NCBI RefSeq assembly: GCF_008801925.2
Contig: NZ_CP062806.1
Coordinates: 124,001 to 188,000, forward strand
Length of the DNA stretch: 64,000 nucleotides
DNA from: Cupriavidus basilensis
GTDB lineage: Bacteria > Pseudomonadota > Gammaproteobacteria > Burkholderiales > Burkholderiaceae
Direction of reading: 5' to 3'
Shown piece by piece: positions 62,476 to 64,000 of this stretch (position 1 is the first letter of the stretch; each line of letters begins with the position of its first letter). The position numbers were made by a program, and so were the translations under genes. The notes beneath the pieces were generated by a model, which worked only from the letters and a program-made list of their open reading frames with translations, was not told the origin of the DNA and searched no databases.

Positions 62476-64000
62476 TCAACTCCATTGCGAGTCCACCTTG
62501 CTGGGCGACACGGCCAGGAGCAGAACGACCGCGTGCGCGTGCACGGTCACGGACGCGGCATCGACATCCGCCTCCGGCGCGTCGGGCTCGCTGCTGTCGA
62601 GCAGCAAGCGCCAGTGCTGCATTGGCTCGGGAAAGCGAAAGGTGGCGTCGTCGCCGCCAGCGTTGAGCAGCAGCAGGGTCACCTGGATCCGGCCGTCCGG
62701 GCCGGTGGCGGCACGCCGCATAGCCAGGGTGCGGCCGTCCGGGTTGGACCATTGCTCGGGGCTGAGCGCGTGGCCGTCGGTATCGAACCACGCAATGTCG
62801 GGCAGTCCCGGTTCCAGTTCGCGGCGCCCGTGGGCAAAGCGGGCTTCGGTGAATGCATGCAGGCGCCCGCGCAGCGCCAGCAGGCGGCTGGCAAAGGCGG
62901 TAATGGTGCGGCCTGCGGCGCTTTCGGCGGCGTCCCAGTCCAGCCAGGAGAGCTCGTTGTCCTGGCAATAGGCATTGTTGTTGCCGCCCTGGCTGCGGCT
63001 CCATTCGTCGCCTGCGGTGAGCATGGGCGTACCGTGGGAGAGCAAAAGCGTGGCCAGCAGCGCGCGTGCCACGTGTCCGCGCGTTTCCAGGATGAGGGGG
63101 TCCTCTGTGGGGCCTTCCACGCTGCCGTCCTGACTCCAGTTGGCGCTGGCGTTGTCGTCGGTTCCATCCCGGTTGTCCTCGTGGTTGGCTTCGTTGTGCT
63201 TGCTGCTGTAGCTGACCAGATCGGCCAGCGTGAAGCCGTCGTGCGCGGTGATGAAGTTCACCGAGGCCCAGGGCTTGCGGTGGCGGCGGTCGAACAGGTC
63301 GGCGGATCCGGTTAGGCGCGCGGCCAGATCGCCGCGCTGGCCGGCGTCGCCGCGCCAATAGCGTCGCGCGGTGTCGCGGAACTTATCGTTCCACTCGGCG
63401 AATCCGGGCGGGTGATTGCCCACCTGGTAGCCGCCGGGGCCAAGGTCCCAGGGCTCCGAGATCAGCTTGACCCGCGATAGCACGGGGTCCTGCAGGATGG
63501 CGTCGAAGAAGCCCGCGCCGGGATCGAAGCCGGTGCCTTCGCGGCCCAGCGTGCTGCCGAGGTCGAAGCGGAAACCGTCCACATGGAAGCACTCGACCCA
63601 GTAGCGTAGCGAATCCATTACCATCTGCAAGACGCGCGGATGCGACACGTTGAGCGTGTTGCCGCACCCGGTGTCGTTGATATAGTGGCGCTCGTCGCCT
63701 GGCATGAGCCGGTAGTAGCTGGCATTGTCCAGGCCGCGCCATGAAACGGTAGGGCCGAGCTCGTTGCCCTCGCAGGTGTGGTTGTAGACGACATCGAGGA
63801 TGACTTCGAGACCTGCCGCGTGTAGCCGGCGCACCGCCACCTTGAACTCGTTGAGCTGTCCGTTGCTGAGATAGGTCGGCTCCGGCGCAAAGAACGCCAG
63901 CGTGTTGTAGCCCCAGTAATTGCGCAAGCCGCGCTCCACGAGGAAGCGGTCTTGCAAGAAAGCATGCACCGGCAGCAGTTCCACGGACGTCACGCCGAGT
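62476..64000 (-). CDS. glgX: glycogen debranching enzyme (GlgX), 5' end outside window
   Basis: About 508 residues of a roughly 700-residue isoamylase-type GH13 protein; the N-terminus lies beyond the right edge. Visible motifs: SVELLPVHAFLQDRFLVERGLRNYWGYNT, EVILDVVYNHTCEGNELGP (region I), VDGFRFDLGSTLGRE with the nucleophile Asp, LISEPWDLGPGGYQVG with the acid Glu, NFITAHDGFTLADLVSYSS with the third Asp, and MLTAGDEWSRSQGGNNNAYCQDN. It cuts alpha-1,6 branches of glycogen to give linear chains for MalQ and TreY/TreZ. It is the first gene of the operon seen here. Confidence 0.95.
   Translation of the reverse strand, partial: LGVTSVELLPVHAFLQDRFLVERGLRNYWGYNTLAFFAPEPTYLSNGQLNEFKVAVRRLHAAGLEVILDVVYNHTCEGNELGPTVSWRGLDNASYYRLMPGDERHYINDTGCGNTLNVSHPRVLQMVMDSLRYWVECFHVDGFRFDLGSTLGREGTGFDPGAGFFDAILQDPVLSRVKLISEPWDLGPGGYQVGNHPPGFAEWNDKFRDTARRYWRGDAGQRGDLAARLTGSADLFDRRHRKPWASVNFITAHDGFTLADLVSYSSKHNEANHEDNRDGTDDNASANWSQDGSVEGPTEDPLILETRGHVARALLATLLLSHGTPMLTAGDEWSRSQGGNNNAYCQDNELSWLDWDAAESAAGRTITAFASRLLALRGRLHAFTEARFAHGRRELEPGLPDIAWFDTDGHALSPEQWSNPDGRTLAMRRAATGPDGRIQVTLLLLNAGGDDATFRFPEPMQHWRLLLDSSEPDAPEADVDAASVTVHAHAVVLLLAVSPSKVDSQWS

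Overview
The window is high-GC chromosomal DNA with the gene content of a Burkholderiaceae beta-proteobacterium, most likely Cupriavidus or a close relative. Reasons: TctC-like (Bug) solute receptors, Gram-negative porins in catabolic operons, the LigD/Ku pair with a MerR-TPR protein, and TreY-MalQ-TreZ-GlgX. The genus is an inference from gene content. I saw no rRNA, tRNA or CRISPR array.

Layout. (1) 1-2.3 kb: remnants of an aldehyde dehydrogenase and an aminotransferase, a low-complexity reading frame with helically phased A-tracts, and a BamE/OmlA-like lipoprotein. (2) 2.3-18 kb: a hexuronate/aldarate utilisation locus. On the minus strand lie a glucarate-type dehydratase, a mutarotase and a LacI regulator. 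Divergently, on the plus strand, lie an SDR, a complete carbohydrate ABC importer, a porin, an HpcH/HpaI aldolase, uronate dehydrogenase, an SMP-30 lactonase, an exported alginate-lyase-family protein and an MFS transporter. Together they describe uptake of uronates or short oligo-uronates, oxidation to aldarolactone, hydrolysis, dehydration and aldol cleavage. LacI-type palindromes sit on the divergent promoters and upstream of lacI. The glycerate kinase expected to finish the pathway survives only as a scrambled remnant.

(3) 18-41 kb: a large catabolic region made of paralogous modules. Module A (minus strand, 18.3-26.3 kb) has two alpha/beta hydrolases, a Bug receptor, a carotenoid-cleavage-type oxygenase, a porin, an MHS transporter and a deletion-fused SDR/ALDH remnant, with a divergent MarR regulator. 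Module B (minus strand, 27.0-33.3 kb) has a nitronate-monooxygenase-like flavoprotein, an AMP-dependent acyl-CoA synthetase, an alpha/beta hydrolase, a second oxygenase and a second porin. Module C (plus strand, 33.6-40.6 kb) has a tandem double HxlR regulator, an unusual thiolase, a second Bug receptor, a second MHS transporter, and intact SDR and ALDH genes. Modules A and B+C are diverged copies of one gene set. Four copies of a 16-bp motif flank module B/C promoters. The substrate is unknown; an aromatic alkene (stilbenoid or phenylpropenoid) or an apocarotenoid is the natural guess from the oxygenase family.

(4) 41-55 kb: an accessory patchwork with an ALDH fragment, a RibD/DHFR-like reductase, an IS66 orfA fragment, a DEDDh exonuclease with a cut-short BRCT domain, a membrane-anchored DUF559-type nuclease, a frameshifted IS with perfect 20-bp ends that truncates imuA (whose LexA box remains), a sugar O-acetyltransferase, and a non-homologous end-joining group (LigD, Ku, DUF2188 protein, MerR-TPR protein). 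(5) 55.7-64 kb: a minus-strand trehalose/glycogen operon glgX-treZ-malQ-treY, with glgX running off the window.
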